A DNA stretch of 64,000 nt from assembly GCA_030141605.1 (NCBI GenBank), contig JAQGDQ010000354.1, forward strand, positions 62,001-126,000. Direction: 5' to 3'. This document shows positions 1 to 10,866 of this stretch, one piece after another; the first letter of the stretch is position 1; each line of letters begins with the position of its first letter. A model generated the notes under the pieces. That model was not told where the DNA came from and did not search any database. It saw only the letters and a program-made list of their open reading frames with translations. This DNA is from Tubiluchus corallicola. Lineage: Eukaryota > Priapulida > Priapulimorpha > Priapulimorphida > Tubiluchidae. A program made the position numbers and the translations under genes.

Positions 1-184
1 CTGTGGCCATGACCATGACAAAGACGATGATGATGATGATGATGATGGTGGTGATAGTGGTGGTGGAGGTGACTGTGGCCATGGCCGCGACCATGACCAT
101 GGCGATGAGGGTGATGATGTTTATGATGGTGATGGTGGTGATGGTGCTTCTTATGTTGTTGATGACAATGATCAGTTTTGCATA
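1..184. repeat. Simple GAT/GTG-type repeat
   Basis: Low-complexity run of gat, atg and gtg triplets. It is open in several frames only because of its composition. It lies in the intron upstream of the first visible POR exon. A similar tract is at 4425-4675. Confidence 0.8.
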
Positions 185-315
185 AAAGCTTGACTAGTAA
201 GCATTTCAGGTTCTTATGCTCCTGTGCTCCTGGATCATGCTCTCCAGCTGTTATGCAGTAGATTTTGTACGGTCAATGGCGTAAATTTTGAAACTAAAAT
301 GTTGCTATATTGCAG

Positions 316-3300
316 ATACGAAGCTGGAGATCATGTTGCCATCTATCCTGTTAATGATTCTGCACTTGTGAATCGAATTCAAGAATTGCTAGACATAGAC
401 CTTGATACTGTCATATCTATGAATAATGTAGATGGTAAGAAGTTTTGCAAAGCAAAGTATTTACGTTTTATAAACAAATTTTAGTTTCTGTAGAAATGCT
501 GGCTTGAATTATATTCAAGAATTGCTTGTCTTAGTTTAAGTCAATATTTTATTTCATACTTAATGATGATTTTGGTTTATTACGTTGCTTATGAACTTTT
601 TGTCCTCAAAATTGTGTTATTTTGCTTAGATTTATGCATTTAACTTTATTCTGTTTATTTTTTGTTTTTAATTTCTTGAGAAATCCTATAAATTTGTTTT
701 GTTTTCTTATTGATTTTGTTATCTGCAGCATCACAGTTTATTTTTATTATTAAAACTTTCTGTATGAAAGGGAAGGAGAATAGATGACCTGTATGTTCTT
801 CCCTGCCCTCCTCTGTGAATGCAGTTATCTAACATTTAACTGAAACTATTGCTGTAAAATTACGTTGGAGAAAATGAATTTTCTATGTCTATGTATGTAG
901 GTGTTCTATGTGTATGTATGTCTAAATGTAGGTGTTCTTCGTATATGTATGTCTAAATATAGGTGTTCTATGTCTATGTATGTCTAAATGTAGGTGTTCT
1001 ATGTCTATGTATGTCTAAATATAGGTGTTCTATGTCTATGTATGTCTAAATGTAGGTGTTCTATGTCTATGTATGTCTAAACGTAGGTGTTCTATGTCTA
1101 TGTATGTCTAAATGTAGGTGTTATTTGTCTATGTATGTCTAAATATAGGTTTTCTATGTCTATGTATGTCTAAGTGTAGGTGTTCTCTGTCTATGTATGT
1201 CTAAATGTAAGTGTTCTTTGTCTACGTATGTCTAAATGTAAGTGTTCTATGTCTACGTATGTCTAAATGTAGGTGTTCTGTCTATGTATGTCTAAATGTA
1301 GGTGTTCTATGTCTATGTATGTCTAAATATAGGTGTTCTATATCTATGTATGTCTAAATGTAGGTTTTCTTTGTCTATGTATGTCTAAATGTAGGTGTTC
1401 TATGTCTATGTATGTCAAAATGTAGGTTTTCTTTGTCTATGTATGCCTAAATGTAGGTGTTCTATGTCTATGTATGTCTAAATGTAGGTGTTCTATGTCT
1501 ATGTATGTCTAAATGTAGGTGTTCTGTGTCTATGTATGTCTAAATATAGGTGTTCTATGTCTATGTATGTCTAAATATAGGTGTTCTATGTCTGTGTATG
1601 TCTAAATATAGGTGTTCTATATCTATGTATGTCTAAATGTAGGTGTTCTATGTCTATGTATGTCTAAATCTAGGCCTCGATACTGTCACGTCTATGAACA
1701 ATGTAGAAGGCAGTGGTAGTTCGTGTATAGGTACTCTGGAACTGCAGCACCCCCTATTTTCACTCAGTATTATCGATAATATTTAATTATAATAATTAGT
1801 CTTTTTTCTTTAGTTCTTTCTTTATACTTATACGGAACCAGAGCATGTGAGGGTAGTACTGTTTGCTTCACAGCCCAGCACAGTGGTGTGTTTGGCTGTT
1901 GTGCTCACATGTCTAAGATAAAACACTGTATGCTGCACTGCTGACATTTGCTGCTAGGTAGAGAAAGTGCTGTCGCTCACACAGTTTGTTGTCAGTTGTC
2001 ACATGTTTAAAAACCGTGTACCGGCATATTCGTGAACTGCAGCAATTTAGGCTATTTATTAGCAAAAAATTTTTGGTTTAGGATTTTATGTAGTTTATGT
2101 ATAAATTTTCGCATGTTTGTTTGTTTAAAATTACAATTACAACATTAAAATTATATAACTTTGTTTCGTTTTACGCAGTATTAAAACAATGGCTAAAAAT
2201 TTTCTGGATCGGCGTCCCTAGTTAATTTTAGTTACGAGTCGCCGCTGTTAGACGGTGAGATTGTTCAATTGTAAATTTTAGTTTCTATAGAAACCTTGTG
2301 TGCAGATGATGGCTCTTCAGCGATAGAACTTTAGTAAACACTTGAAAAAAAACTTAAAATTAAGAGTATATGTAAATGATAATAATTAATAATTCTAAAT
2401 TTTACTTTGAACATGCTTAGAGCGTGCGTGTGTATGTTCAAGTGTTTTCAAACATGTCTGGACACTTGGGAGTCGGATAACTACCTTTTCAGCTATGTAA
2501 AATGGATGTTTATTTTTTTTTGACAGAGGATTCCAGTAAAAGGTATCCATTTCCCTGTCCAACTACATACAGAACCGCGCTTAGTTATTATCTTGATATC
2601 ACGCACCCACCACGTACGCACGTCTTGAAGGAGATGGCCGAATATGCTGAAGTTCCGGAGCACAAAGAATTTCTAAAAAAACTGTCGGCACCAACGCCAG
2701 AGGGAAAGGTACTGAGATTCTTGCAAAATATGTATAGGCTTCTGTTCATTAAGATATAAGATAAGATATAAGACTTATTTATTTCACTCATCCAGTGTGA
2801 TTAAATTATAAGGGGTGAGTGAGTAGATGACCTATGGTCTTTCCTCGCCCCATCTCCACAGACAAAGTTATTTTTTTTGTAAAACGAAAATCTGTGACAC
2901 AAATTGGAGAAAAATAAAATGTCTATGTCTATGTCCAGTGCAATACAAGTCAGCCAATAATGAAATTATTTTTTGTAGAAGAAAAAGTGTAAGGGCAGTG
3001 TACAACTAAGTCCTGAAAAACACTGTCGTTATATATTGTTCATTTACAGAGTTTAGGTTTGATGACTTCACTCTATGTAACGCAGGTCGCCATTAATTCA
3101 TCATTAAAAAAATATCATTAACATATTTTATAGGCCTATTGTAGAATTCATATGCATGTTAATCAGTATGCATAATTATTTGAATAAGATGGACAATAAT
3201 GGTTGGTTGTTGGTTGGCATCCTTCTGTCTCGGAAGACAATGGAGTGTGCGCCAAGAGAGTCAGTTATTGATCACATTGATGGAGCTGCAGCGTCGACTG

Positions 3301-6300
3301 TGGCTGAGCAGTCCGCTCCTTGAACGTCTCCAGGGCGCACGCCTGGGTAAGCTGTATGGAGATCCTGAGTTGCCCAGACAACAGGAACCCCCTCTCTTCC
3401 TCCCTGGTGTAGTCCAAAGGAAAGCGGAGAGATACGTTTGAGAGAGTCACTTGACCTCCTCCGCCCTCTAGCCGTTGGCTGCTTGTGCAGCTCCACCTAG
3501 TGTCGACATACAGTGTGGGCATCCTGCAAGCCTACAGCACCTGGTATTCTTAGGCGATCACGCATCCAAGTACTAACCTGGCTCTACGTTGCTTAACTTC
3601 GGTGATCAGACGAGAACCGGTGTTTTCAACGTGATTTGTCTATATATATATATAGGCAGACGATCGCCTTCGGACCGACATCTCCCCGCTTTTGTCCTGC
3701 AAACCAAGACATTCGTGTAATTTTTTTTGTGAAAATTTGTACCATTTAGCTGTTTTAAATTATCATTTTAGTATTTCTTTTATGTATTTTTTTCTGTACG
3801 GCGTTCACCTACATATTTATATAGATTTTATGCTATACAAAAATGGATAAACTTAAACTTGTCGATTTGTTCGTCGTCAACTTCTCGCAAATGCTGACTG
3901 TCTCAGATTAAATTGTTCTGTAAGCATATCTTCCAGTAAAAAGAGCAAATTCAGCATGTGTCATCGTCTCACTTTGACATTATATTCATTTTCAATCAGT
4001 GTAATGTTATTTTCAGCATTTATATCGGGAATGGATATTAGATTCATGCCGGAATATCGTCTCGGTTTTGGAAGACCTTCCGTCCGTCAAGCCAGCTATT
4101 GATCATCTTTGCGAACTGTTACCACGCTTACAAGCTCGGTATTACTCGATCGCTTCATCTCCAAAAGTGAGTGTACTTTGAGGAAGTTTTGTTTTTTTGT
4201 AAAAATGCTTACCTCTGCTGTTAGTGCTTATTGCATAAGATGTCAAGTGGGTCGGTATCCGCTATGATTTAGTTTAGTTTTGTTTAGTTTATTATAATAT
4301 AAACTAAACTCACGTTCAGTACAATATAATGACATTAAGCACACAGTTACATCAAAATTGTTACTTCATACTGTAATAAATTATTATGTGTCATACACTA
4401 TTGTTATCATAAAAGAATAATTGTAAATTGATGATGATGGTGATGATGATGACGACGATGATGATGATGTGATGGGAATGGTGGTAGTGGTGATGGTGGT
4501 GATGTTGAAAGTGATTGTGATGGTGATGATGATGACGACGATGATGATGACGATGATGACGATGATGATGATGATGATGATGATGTGATGGGGATGGTGG
4601 TGGTGGTGATGGTGGTGATGTTGAATGTGATGGTGATGGTGATGGTGATGACAACGATGATGGTGATGATGACAAATGCTATATTTCACAGACACAAATC
4701 CACGTAAATACAATAGACAATACACAAACATAAATAAACAATGCATGCAGGAACACGTCTTCAAAAATACTGAAGCAAATGTACACTCTCGTCTGATAAG
4801 TCTTCCAGAGATTTAGTTACTAATTAAGAATAGATTTGATTTGGTTTAACTCTTTATTTCGAACTAGTTTCATAGAATACATAACATACAATCATTACAA
4901 AACATACAATAATTATAACCCCTCCTCTCAACACATACAAATTAATACATAAATAAATAAGATTGCAGAACTGAAATCCCCGACACAACAAACGTAGCTA
5001 GACTCTGTAGTTTCAATAATAGAGATGAGAGTGCCTAGACAATGCCTAAATTCATCAAAATTATTATCAGCTTCATAGGGAAAGTAAACATTAATTAATA
5101 CAAGTGGCATTAACTTATCAGGAAATGAAAGAGAAATATCCATTACTCTGCATTCGTTATGATAGGTAAGTATTTTACTGGTAACAGGAAGAGTTTTTCG
5201 CTGATTCGTTTTTTTTGTCTTTCCAATTGCTCTCTTGTCATTCACAATAGTCTCGGCTCTCTTGGGAAGATACTCTACTGCATGGTAAATTGCGTTTTCT
5301 AGTCGTATACTCGACGCGTATTAACCAATAGGCTGACTAGGCTATCACTTAGGGTGCCAAAGTTTTGAGGAGCGCCACATTTTAGAAAAAATTTTCTCCT
5401 CGGAAAATGTGTATAAATTCATGTTCATGTAAAGAGCGCATTTTACAACACACCACAGGCAGTTACCAAAGGCAGGTTGCATATAAGTGCCACATAACAA
5501 TCAGGGGCAAGGTATTACACAACAAGCAGTTGCACAACCTATGAGGGAATATGAGCGGAGACAGAACTATCAGCCTAGGGCATCATAAAGTGTTGTACGC
5601 CCCCGCATATACTAACATTGTTCAGCACATTTTTATTATACTAGCACACTAGAGAGAAACAGTTTTTTGTAGATTAGCAATTTATGACTTTAGAAGATAG
5701 TTTTTTCTCATAAAAGCTGAGATTGTCATCATTAGAATGTATTGCTTTACTTTAGGTACATCCAAACAGTATACATATAACTGCTATACTCGTCGACTAT
5801 ATTACACCAACCGGACGCAACAATAAAGGTGTCGCCACCTCGTGGTTAAAACTAAAACAACCAGCCGGTGAGGAACTGCCTAAGATTCCGATCTATGTGC
5901 GTAAGTCGCAGTTCCGCCTTCCGTTCAAGACGGCCACGCCGGTGATTATGATCGGTCCAGGAACGGGTCTCGCACCTTTCCGAGGCTTCGTTCAGGAGCG
6001 TGATTTTTACAGACGTGAAGGTATGTACGGCTAAATTCACTGTAGATTAGCTTAAAGGTCAAATGTAACCATAGTCAGATTACCACCTAGACTAGTCAGG
6101 CTGCAGCCTAGGGCCCCCCTCAAGCTTGAGGTGCCATGCTAAAAGATTTTCAAGAATGAGTATAATATTGTTGCGGAGCCCTCCCCTGGGGGCTGCCAGG
6201 TGGTCGAGGGCCGCGAAGACGGCTGAGCAGTCAGCTTCCGTTGGCGCGCTTTGCATTCTACTAGGACAGAGTGCAGAGAAAGAAATACAAAAGATAAATA

Positions 6301-9300
6301 ATCAGGTTCAAACTACGCCGTACCTACCCCAAATCCTGTTAAGCACTGAAAAGAGCAGCACACATGGTGGACGTGAGCACGACAGAGACGTAGTAACCTA
6401 CGTGCTCACCGCTTTTATAGCAAGTGACCTTGCGCATGCGCAAAGTCAACCTTGACCAAGCGTGGCCGCAACAATATTTTAATATTGCTGAGTAATTCGT
6501 TTAACTTATAATAAAATTTCAACTTTAAAAATGGAACCTCGGGAGTCTAAAAACTCAATGCTAAAAAAGATTGTTTGTGGCCAGTTATTTGAGATTAAGG
6601 GGCGTTGGCTCAGTATGCGTGGCCACCATAATTATTGGCATCCTTCTGTCTCGGAAGACAATGGAGTGTGCGCCAAGAGAGTCAGTTATTGATCACATTG
6701 ATGGAGCTGCAGCGTCGACTGTGGCTGAGCAGTCCGATCCTTGAACCACTGGAATGGCCTCTCCGGGGCGCACGCCTGGGCAAGGTGTATGGAGATCCTG
6801 AGTTCCCCAGACAACAGGAACCCCCCCCTTCCTCCCTGGTGTATTCCAAAGGAAAGCAGAGCGATACGTTTGGCACTAGGTTGGCTGCAGGAGCTGCCGG
6901 AGTCAGTGAGCATGCTGCACTGGTCCGACTTCGGGGCTCCACTCATGATTTGGAAGGTTTACTCCTCTACACATGGCCGTTGGGTCACTTGACCTCCTCT
7001 GCCCTCTAGCCGTTGGCTGCTTGTGCAGCTCCTCCGCCTAGTGTCGAGATACAGCGTGGGCATCCCGCAAGCCTACAGCACCTGGTATTCCTAGGCGGTC
7101 ACCAATCCAAGTACTAACCAGGCCCTACGTTGCTTAACTTCGGTGATCAGATGACAACCGGTATTTTCAACGTGATATGCCCGTAGTCCACCATAATTGC
7201 CACCATAATTTCATTAGCTTTGGGGCCCCCGAAGGTCATAATGTGGCCCTGAATACAGCATGATTTATGAACTATGTTCTAACTAAGTTTTTCTGATGTG
7301 TCTTAGTTCAAATGTACTAATTTTTGTTGAAAAGTGGGCAGTGGTGGCTCGTGTATAGGTACTGTGCAACTGCAGCACCCCCAATTTTCACTCAGTATTA
7401 TTGATAATATTCAATTATTATAAGTCTTTAGTTCTTTTTTTATACTTGCACGGAACCAGAGCACGTGAGGGTAATACTGTTTGCTTCACAGCCCAGCACA
7501 GTGGTGTGTTCAGCTGTTGTGCGCATGTGTCTGAGATAAAACACTATGCTGCACTGCTATCGTCTGCTGCTGCGTAGAGAAAGTACTATCGCTCACACAG
7601 TTTGTTGTCAGTTATCACATGCTTAAAAACTGTGTACCAACATACTTTGCCAGTCTTGAAATGAGTAAAATGGCTGATGCGCTTGTTTTGCTGTTTGGCA
7701 TTCCTTACGAGTTCTGCGTTACAGAAATGATGTGGTATCAAAAGAAGTCATTGCTAGCACAGTTAGATTGCAATTTTCCGAAGTTTCATGAGCAAAACTG
7801 CAGAAAATGTTGGGGGGGAATCCTACTTCGAGACCCAGTTTCATTAGGAAGGAAGCCATGAAATTTAATAAGATTAGTGCCAAACGTTAATGGTTAGCTG
7901 CAATATTAAGTTATGTTTAATGCAATATTAACTACCATCATGAATATTTCTTATTATTAGTTAAAGATTATTATTTCTGCAAAACTATTTATCAATACTA
8001 AATTAGAAAGACTGAAAAAATTTTGCACCTCCAGTGGGCCTCGAACCCAGGCCTTCTGCTTTCCGAGCAATTATTTGTCTCGTTATTACCCTAAGACTGA
8101 TTTCTGTTGCTTTTAAAGGTAAACCGATGGGCGAAACAATATTGTACACAGGCTGCAGGAATAAAGCTATTGACTACATATACGGCGATGAATTGGACCA
8201 GTACCACAAGGATGAGTCATTGACAGAGTTAAATGTTGCATTCTCACGTGATCAGCCTCATAAAGTTTATGTTACACATCTACTGAAGAATAATGCGGAG
8301 AAAGTGTGGAAGATACTGAACGAACAGAGTGGTCACATTTATGTGTGCGGGTTAGTGTGATTGTTGATGTTAAGTTTGTTTAAAGTAAAACATATTCTAT
8401 CCCATTTTGAAGTATGGTAAAATGTATACAGTTTAACACAGAATAATGTCAAGCATTTCTGATATTCGAAGTATGATCCTTTATACCGGGTGGCATAGCT
8501 CAATGGTAGTGTGCTGGCTTCCCACCCGGGAGGTTCTGGGTTCGACTCTTGACCGAGTCATACCAAAGATTTGAAAAATGGTGCCGCTGGTTCTTCGACC
8601 AAGCACACAGATTTATCGTAGTAACGTGCGTGTTATAATAATCAGGACTACTTTGGAAATAAGTATTAAGTTACTTAAAAGAAAACCAGACGATTGTGTA
8701 AACATTACTTCAGCATAAAAGTATGCTCTAGCATATTGAAAACTACAATAGCTTTTTTAAATCAAAGCCTAGATTAAATAATAATTACCTCGGATACTCA
8801 AATTTTATTAAACTTTCAAAGCTACGCGTGGCTCAGTCAATCTACTTAAGATTGGCAATGGCGCCTTTTTGTCACATTCGCGTGGACGACAAATAGAAGG
8901 CGGTACCGTGATAACCATGATCATGAACTGCAGTGTTAGTTTCTGACGTCATACGTGGAGCCCATTTCTCCTGACATCACACATTTAAACAGTAAAAGTT
9001 ACGGAAACGTGCTTGACGTGCTAGGGAAGATGACTGTTATTGCACAAACTGTGGTTAGTTTCTGGCGTAAGCAATAGCTGTGTTCTGTTGCCATTAATTA
9101 ACTTTCTAAGGTGATTATTAAAATATAAGAGACAATTGCTAAGTTTTGCAGACAAGAAAATGTATATTTTGGACAGTGAATTCAAATGAGATTGAGTCTA
9201 AACAATCGCCTGGTCTTCCTTTAAGATGTTATCCGTGGATCCTAAACAAAATTATTATCATATATTTTATGGTTTGCACTTATTTATCAAGATTTACCTT

Positions 9301-9470
9301 CTAAAGTTTTCTTTCGTATTTTCAGTGATGCCAGAAACATGGCAAGAGATGTGAATAATTTGCTGATGAATCTTTGTGAAGAACATGGTGGAATGAATTC
9401 AGAGCAGAGTGCATCATTTATCAAAAAGTTGGAGACGAAAGGTCGTTATTCGAAGGACGTCTGGAGTTAG
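316..9470 (+). CDS. POR: NADPH-cytochrome P450 reductase, C-terminal part (6 exons)
   Basis: POR is the ER-membrane diflavin enzyme that passes electrons from NADPH through FAD and FMN to cytochrome P450s. Exons, all GT-AG: 316-434, 2527-2708, 4017-4166, 5756-6020, 8119-8350, 9326-9470 (stop TAG). Phases agree at every junction and give 363 residues. Visible landmarks are YEAGDHVAIYPVNDS (start of the FAD/connecting domain), RYYSIAS (FAD-binding arginine and serine), GVATSW, GPGTGLAPFRGF (NADPH pyrophosphate loop), HIYVCGDARNMA (catalytic cysteine) and the C-terminal DVWS, whose penultimate tryptophan stacks on FAD. The family is about 680 residues, so the membrane anchor and FMN domain (about 315 residues) lie upstream of the window. 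The introns are full of transposons. The family assignment rests on near-continuous recall of vertebrate POR and is very secure. Confidence 0.97.
769..826 (+). mobile_element. Degenerate LINE-type 3' hairpin copy
   Basis: A gggaaggag...tagatgacct...ttccctgcc segment resembles the better-preserved hairpin at 2812-2851. Both are followed by ttggagaaaa and then tctatgtctatg. This is the degenerate member of a dispersed 3'-end family in POR intron. The 31-bp minisatellite begins in its tail. Confidence 0.55.
895..1672 (+). repeat. 31-bp minisatellite, about 25 units
   Basis: The unit is close to gtctatgtatgtctaaatgt followed by aggtgttctat, with scattered substitutions (atata/atgta, gttct/ttttct). 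It lies in a POR intron and starts in the tctatg-type tail of the element at 769-826. It ends in a partial copy of the preceding POR exon. No protein is implied. Confidence 0.9.
1671..1709 (+). pseudogene. Duplicated 3' end of a POR exon (pseudo-exon)
   Basis: These 39 bases match the last 39 bases of the POR exon (396-434) at 33 positions, including gatactgtca and tctatgaa. Intron sequence after the exon (aaattttagtttct, about 472-487) also recurs at about 2274-2289. So the exon end and its donor were duplicated about 1.27 kb downstream. The copy's donor is now split by the hAT-like insertion at 1711-2247. Only a remnant is left and inclusion in mRNA is unlikely. Confidence 0.75.
1711..2247 (+). 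mobile_element. hAT-like non-autonomous element, copy A
   Basis: Begins CAGTGGTAGTTCGTG and ends with the reverse complement of CAGCGGCGACTCGTA, so the terminal inverted repeats follow CAGYGGYGRCTCGT. The flanking 8-mers gtagaagg and ttagacgg match at 6 of 8 positions, fitting a decayed hAT target duplication. No transposase frame is seen. Related copies are at 7339, about 12095 and 29808. Confidence 0.75.
2812..2851 (+). mobile_element. LINE-type 3'-end hairpin, copy 1
   Basis: GGGGTGAG pairs with CTCGCCCC (8 pairs, one wobble), enclosing an inner GACC/GGTC stem. It lies just after a POR exon and is followed by aataaaa and tctatg repeats. It belongs to the dispersed family with copies near 38477, 45791, 49682 and 52434, whose stems covary. 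Confidence 0.65.
3207..3635 (-). mobile_element. 5S rRNA-derived SINE (SINE3 type), copy 1
   Basis: Read on the minus strand, 3632 down to about 3528 follows 5S rRNA: TCTCGTCTGATCACCGAAG, then GTTAGTACTTGGATG, then AATACCAGGTGCTGTAGGC. This covers the region carrying the 5S internal promoter. A 300-bp body follows and ends in a block containing tgtcttccgagacagaagga. Copies at 6639 and 26538 share the body. Confidence 0.85.
3655..3720 (+). mobile_element. Terminal fragment of a Tc1/mariner-type MITE
   Basis: Contains cggaccgacatctccccgct, the subterminal sequence of the MITEs at 41509, 51208 and 54933, and ends with a related attcgtgta. The other end is missing. It abuts the 5S-derived SINE. 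Confidence 0.6.
4425..4675. repeat. GAT-rich simple repeat
   Basis: Imperfect gat/gac/gtg triplet tract in a POR intron. The long His-rich and Ser-rich minus-strand frames here are compositional artefacts. Confidence 0.85.
4835..5245 (-). mobile_element. LINE fragment: endonuclease piece joined to 3' tail
   Basis: The minus-strand frame from 5245 reads PLVLINVYFPYEADNN... and then VCCVGDFS. This resembles the central part of the APE-type endonuclease of non-LTR retrotransposons (the NVY.PY and GDFN-like blocks). It then runs directly into an AT-rich tail ending in gaaataaag and aaatcaaatc, so most of the element is deleted. The tail resembles that at 39905-40330. Confidence 0.6.
6169..6473 (-). 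mobile_element. Solo LTR, copy 1
   Basis: On the minus strand it starts TGTTGCGG and ends CCGCAACA, with canonical TG...CA ends, and carries a TATA-like gctataaaag about 50 bases in. It is flanked by atat on both sides, a possible 4-bp target duplication. No internal retroviral-type coding region is present. It sits in the POR intron after 6020. Confidence 0.6.
6639..7178 (-). mobile_element. 5S rRNA-derived SINE (SINE3 type), copy 2, full length
   Basis: Longest copy of the family. The minus-strand 5S-like head is at about 7176-7068 (CATCTGATCACCGAAGTTAAG, then GTTAGTACTTGGATT, then AATACCAGGTGCTGTAGGC). A body of about 430 bp follows. Both flanks carry ccaccataatt, which fits a target-site duplication. 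Confidence 0.87.
7339..7625 (+). mobile_element. hAT-like element, copy B, 3'-truncated
   Basis: Starts CAGTGGTGGCTCGTGTATAG and follows copy A through the cactcagtattat and gctcacacagtttgttgtca blocks. Similarity is lost near 7650, so the right terminus is missing. Confidence 0.7.
8024..8105 (-). mobile_element. tRNA-like SINE head next to a POR splice acceptor
   Basis: On the minus strand, cttagggtaataacgagac, gctcggaaagcagaaggcc and tgggttcgaggcccactgg form a tRNA-like unit with a clear B box (GGTTCGAGGCC). It does not fold as a good tRNA. It ends about 14 bases before the acceptor of the POR exon at 8119. Confidence 0.55.
8487..8660 (+). mobile_element. tRNA-derived SINE, plus-strand copy
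   Basis: The head has a plausible A box (tggcatagctcaatggtag) and B box (gggttcgactc). Clover-leaf pairing is poor, so it is not a functional tRNA gene. After the head it reads gtcataccaaaga, a few A-rich bases, then aatggtgccgctgg, which matches the minus-strand SINE at 28378-28645. Confidence 0.7.
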
Positions 9471-10514
9471 CCTTGCTAAATGCCTGCTAGTATATTAAGT
9501 ACATTGCTAGGTAATATTTTCACTGTGACACCTGGCACGATCATGTCATTCCAATTATCAAATTGGTGTTTATTGTTGTGAATGCTAGACCAGTACGTGG
9601 CCAGTTTTGGCTAATTTTGATGTGTGTGTACATCACTTGTGAATACAGCAGTATGTGCGAATGAAAACAACCATTTCAAAAATCATTTTTGCACATTTAA
9701 AATTGGAATTTTTTAAAATATATCTCAAAGGACTTTCCATACCATGTTATGTTAATTAGCATTATGCTTACCTTTTATAAGACTTACGTAATTGAAAAAG
9801 AAAATTCTTGATAATTTAGAGTGTTTGTGCCAGCAGGTAAAATGTCGTTCTTTTCGCTATCCCAGTGTGCATCACTGTTTCACCAAAAAACACATTATCG
9901 ATCTTATTGACAATGTAAAGTAATTTAAACCTTTGCTTAGTTAGTGACGTGCGCGCTCTGATTATTTTTCAAACTTTATCTAATGTTATCTAAAACTTAT
10001 CTAAACTAATGTTATCTAAAACTTATCTAAACTAATGTTATCTAAAAGTTTCAAACGACTTACAGTCAAAGTAAGGCTGTAGCTCACGATCATCACGGTT
10101 TTGTACAGAGTTGCTGTCAATGCAGGCTGTGTGTGCAATAAGACAGCATGTGGGTGACACAAAATTTCAAGATTAATTTTAACTTTATATAAGAATACTG
10201 TTTTCTTACGCTGTAAGTGTTTGGCCCAAGTATTTTCTAATCTAACTAGAAAATGGCAAATTTCCACACTCCTGAAGTAACTTTTGAATACCAAATGTAG
10301 TGAAATTAGTTTAGTTATTTGGTCGTTTAAACAACAGTAAACATCCGGGGTTTCTAAAATTCAGTCCAGTTACGCGTGTGTAGGATAGGATGACCATTAA
10401 GTAAATCGCCAAATTTCGGAAATCTCGCATTTCCTTCGAATTTGTTGTGCCAGACTTTTTATTTTATGAAGTCTGACAGTCTGAGTAAGAACAGATTTAT
10501 TACAGCGTTCAGTT
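9471..10514. other. Intergenic: POR 3' flank
   Basis: AT-rich sequence after the POR stop. No canonical AATAAA was found in the first 400 bases. The small minus-strand frame at 10016-10294 has no recognisable features. Nothing else is supported. Confidence 0.5.
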
Positions 10515-10790
10515 GAATCACTGTAGAAAGTGAAGCAAGGTGGTTACCCATCCATTTACTATACAGCTACAGCATTGCTTTACATCTCCCCAGACACTCT
10601 GTGTGACTGTAGACAGTGAAGCAAGGTGGTTACCCATCCACTCACTATGCAGCTACAGCATTGCTTAACATCTCCCCAGACACTCTGTGTGACTGTAGAC
10701 AGTGGAGCAAGGTTGGTTACCCATCCATTTACTATACAGCTACAGCATTGCTGTACATCTCCCCAAACACTCTGTGTGCTCAGTTAGTCA
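10515..10790 (-). repeat. Three tandem ~85-bp units related to a 5S-derived SINE head
   Basis: Each unit reads ggttacccatccatttacta, then a gctacagcattgctt block. Read on the minus strand this resembles diverged 5S rRNA sequence (compare the SINE heads near 3580 and 7110). It probably arose by tandem duplication of a decayed SINE3 head. Confidence 0.5.
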
Positions 10791-10866
10791 TCCGACTGCA
10801 CAAAAATATAAATGATGTAAACGTTTACGTGCCAATTATGATAAACTATAGCAGATTATCCGAAAT

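Noticed and set aside
3199-3441. Short proteins recurring at 3199, 6635 and 26449 ([18 protein letters not shown])
   Set aside because: Similarity between them reflects the shared SINE body on the other strand, not a protein family.
3528-3632. 5S rRNA gene
   Set aside because: Only part of 5S is present, with substitutions, fused to a repeated body found elsewhere; it is a SINE, not an rRNA gene.
4384-4764. His-rich and Ser-rich minus-strand frames
   Set aside because: They are translations of the GAT simple repeat.
8487-8562. Functional tRNA-Gly-like gene
   Set aside because: A and B boxes are present but the anticodon and acceptor stems pair poorly, and the flanking sequence marks it as a SINE head. 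The same holds for 28565-28640.
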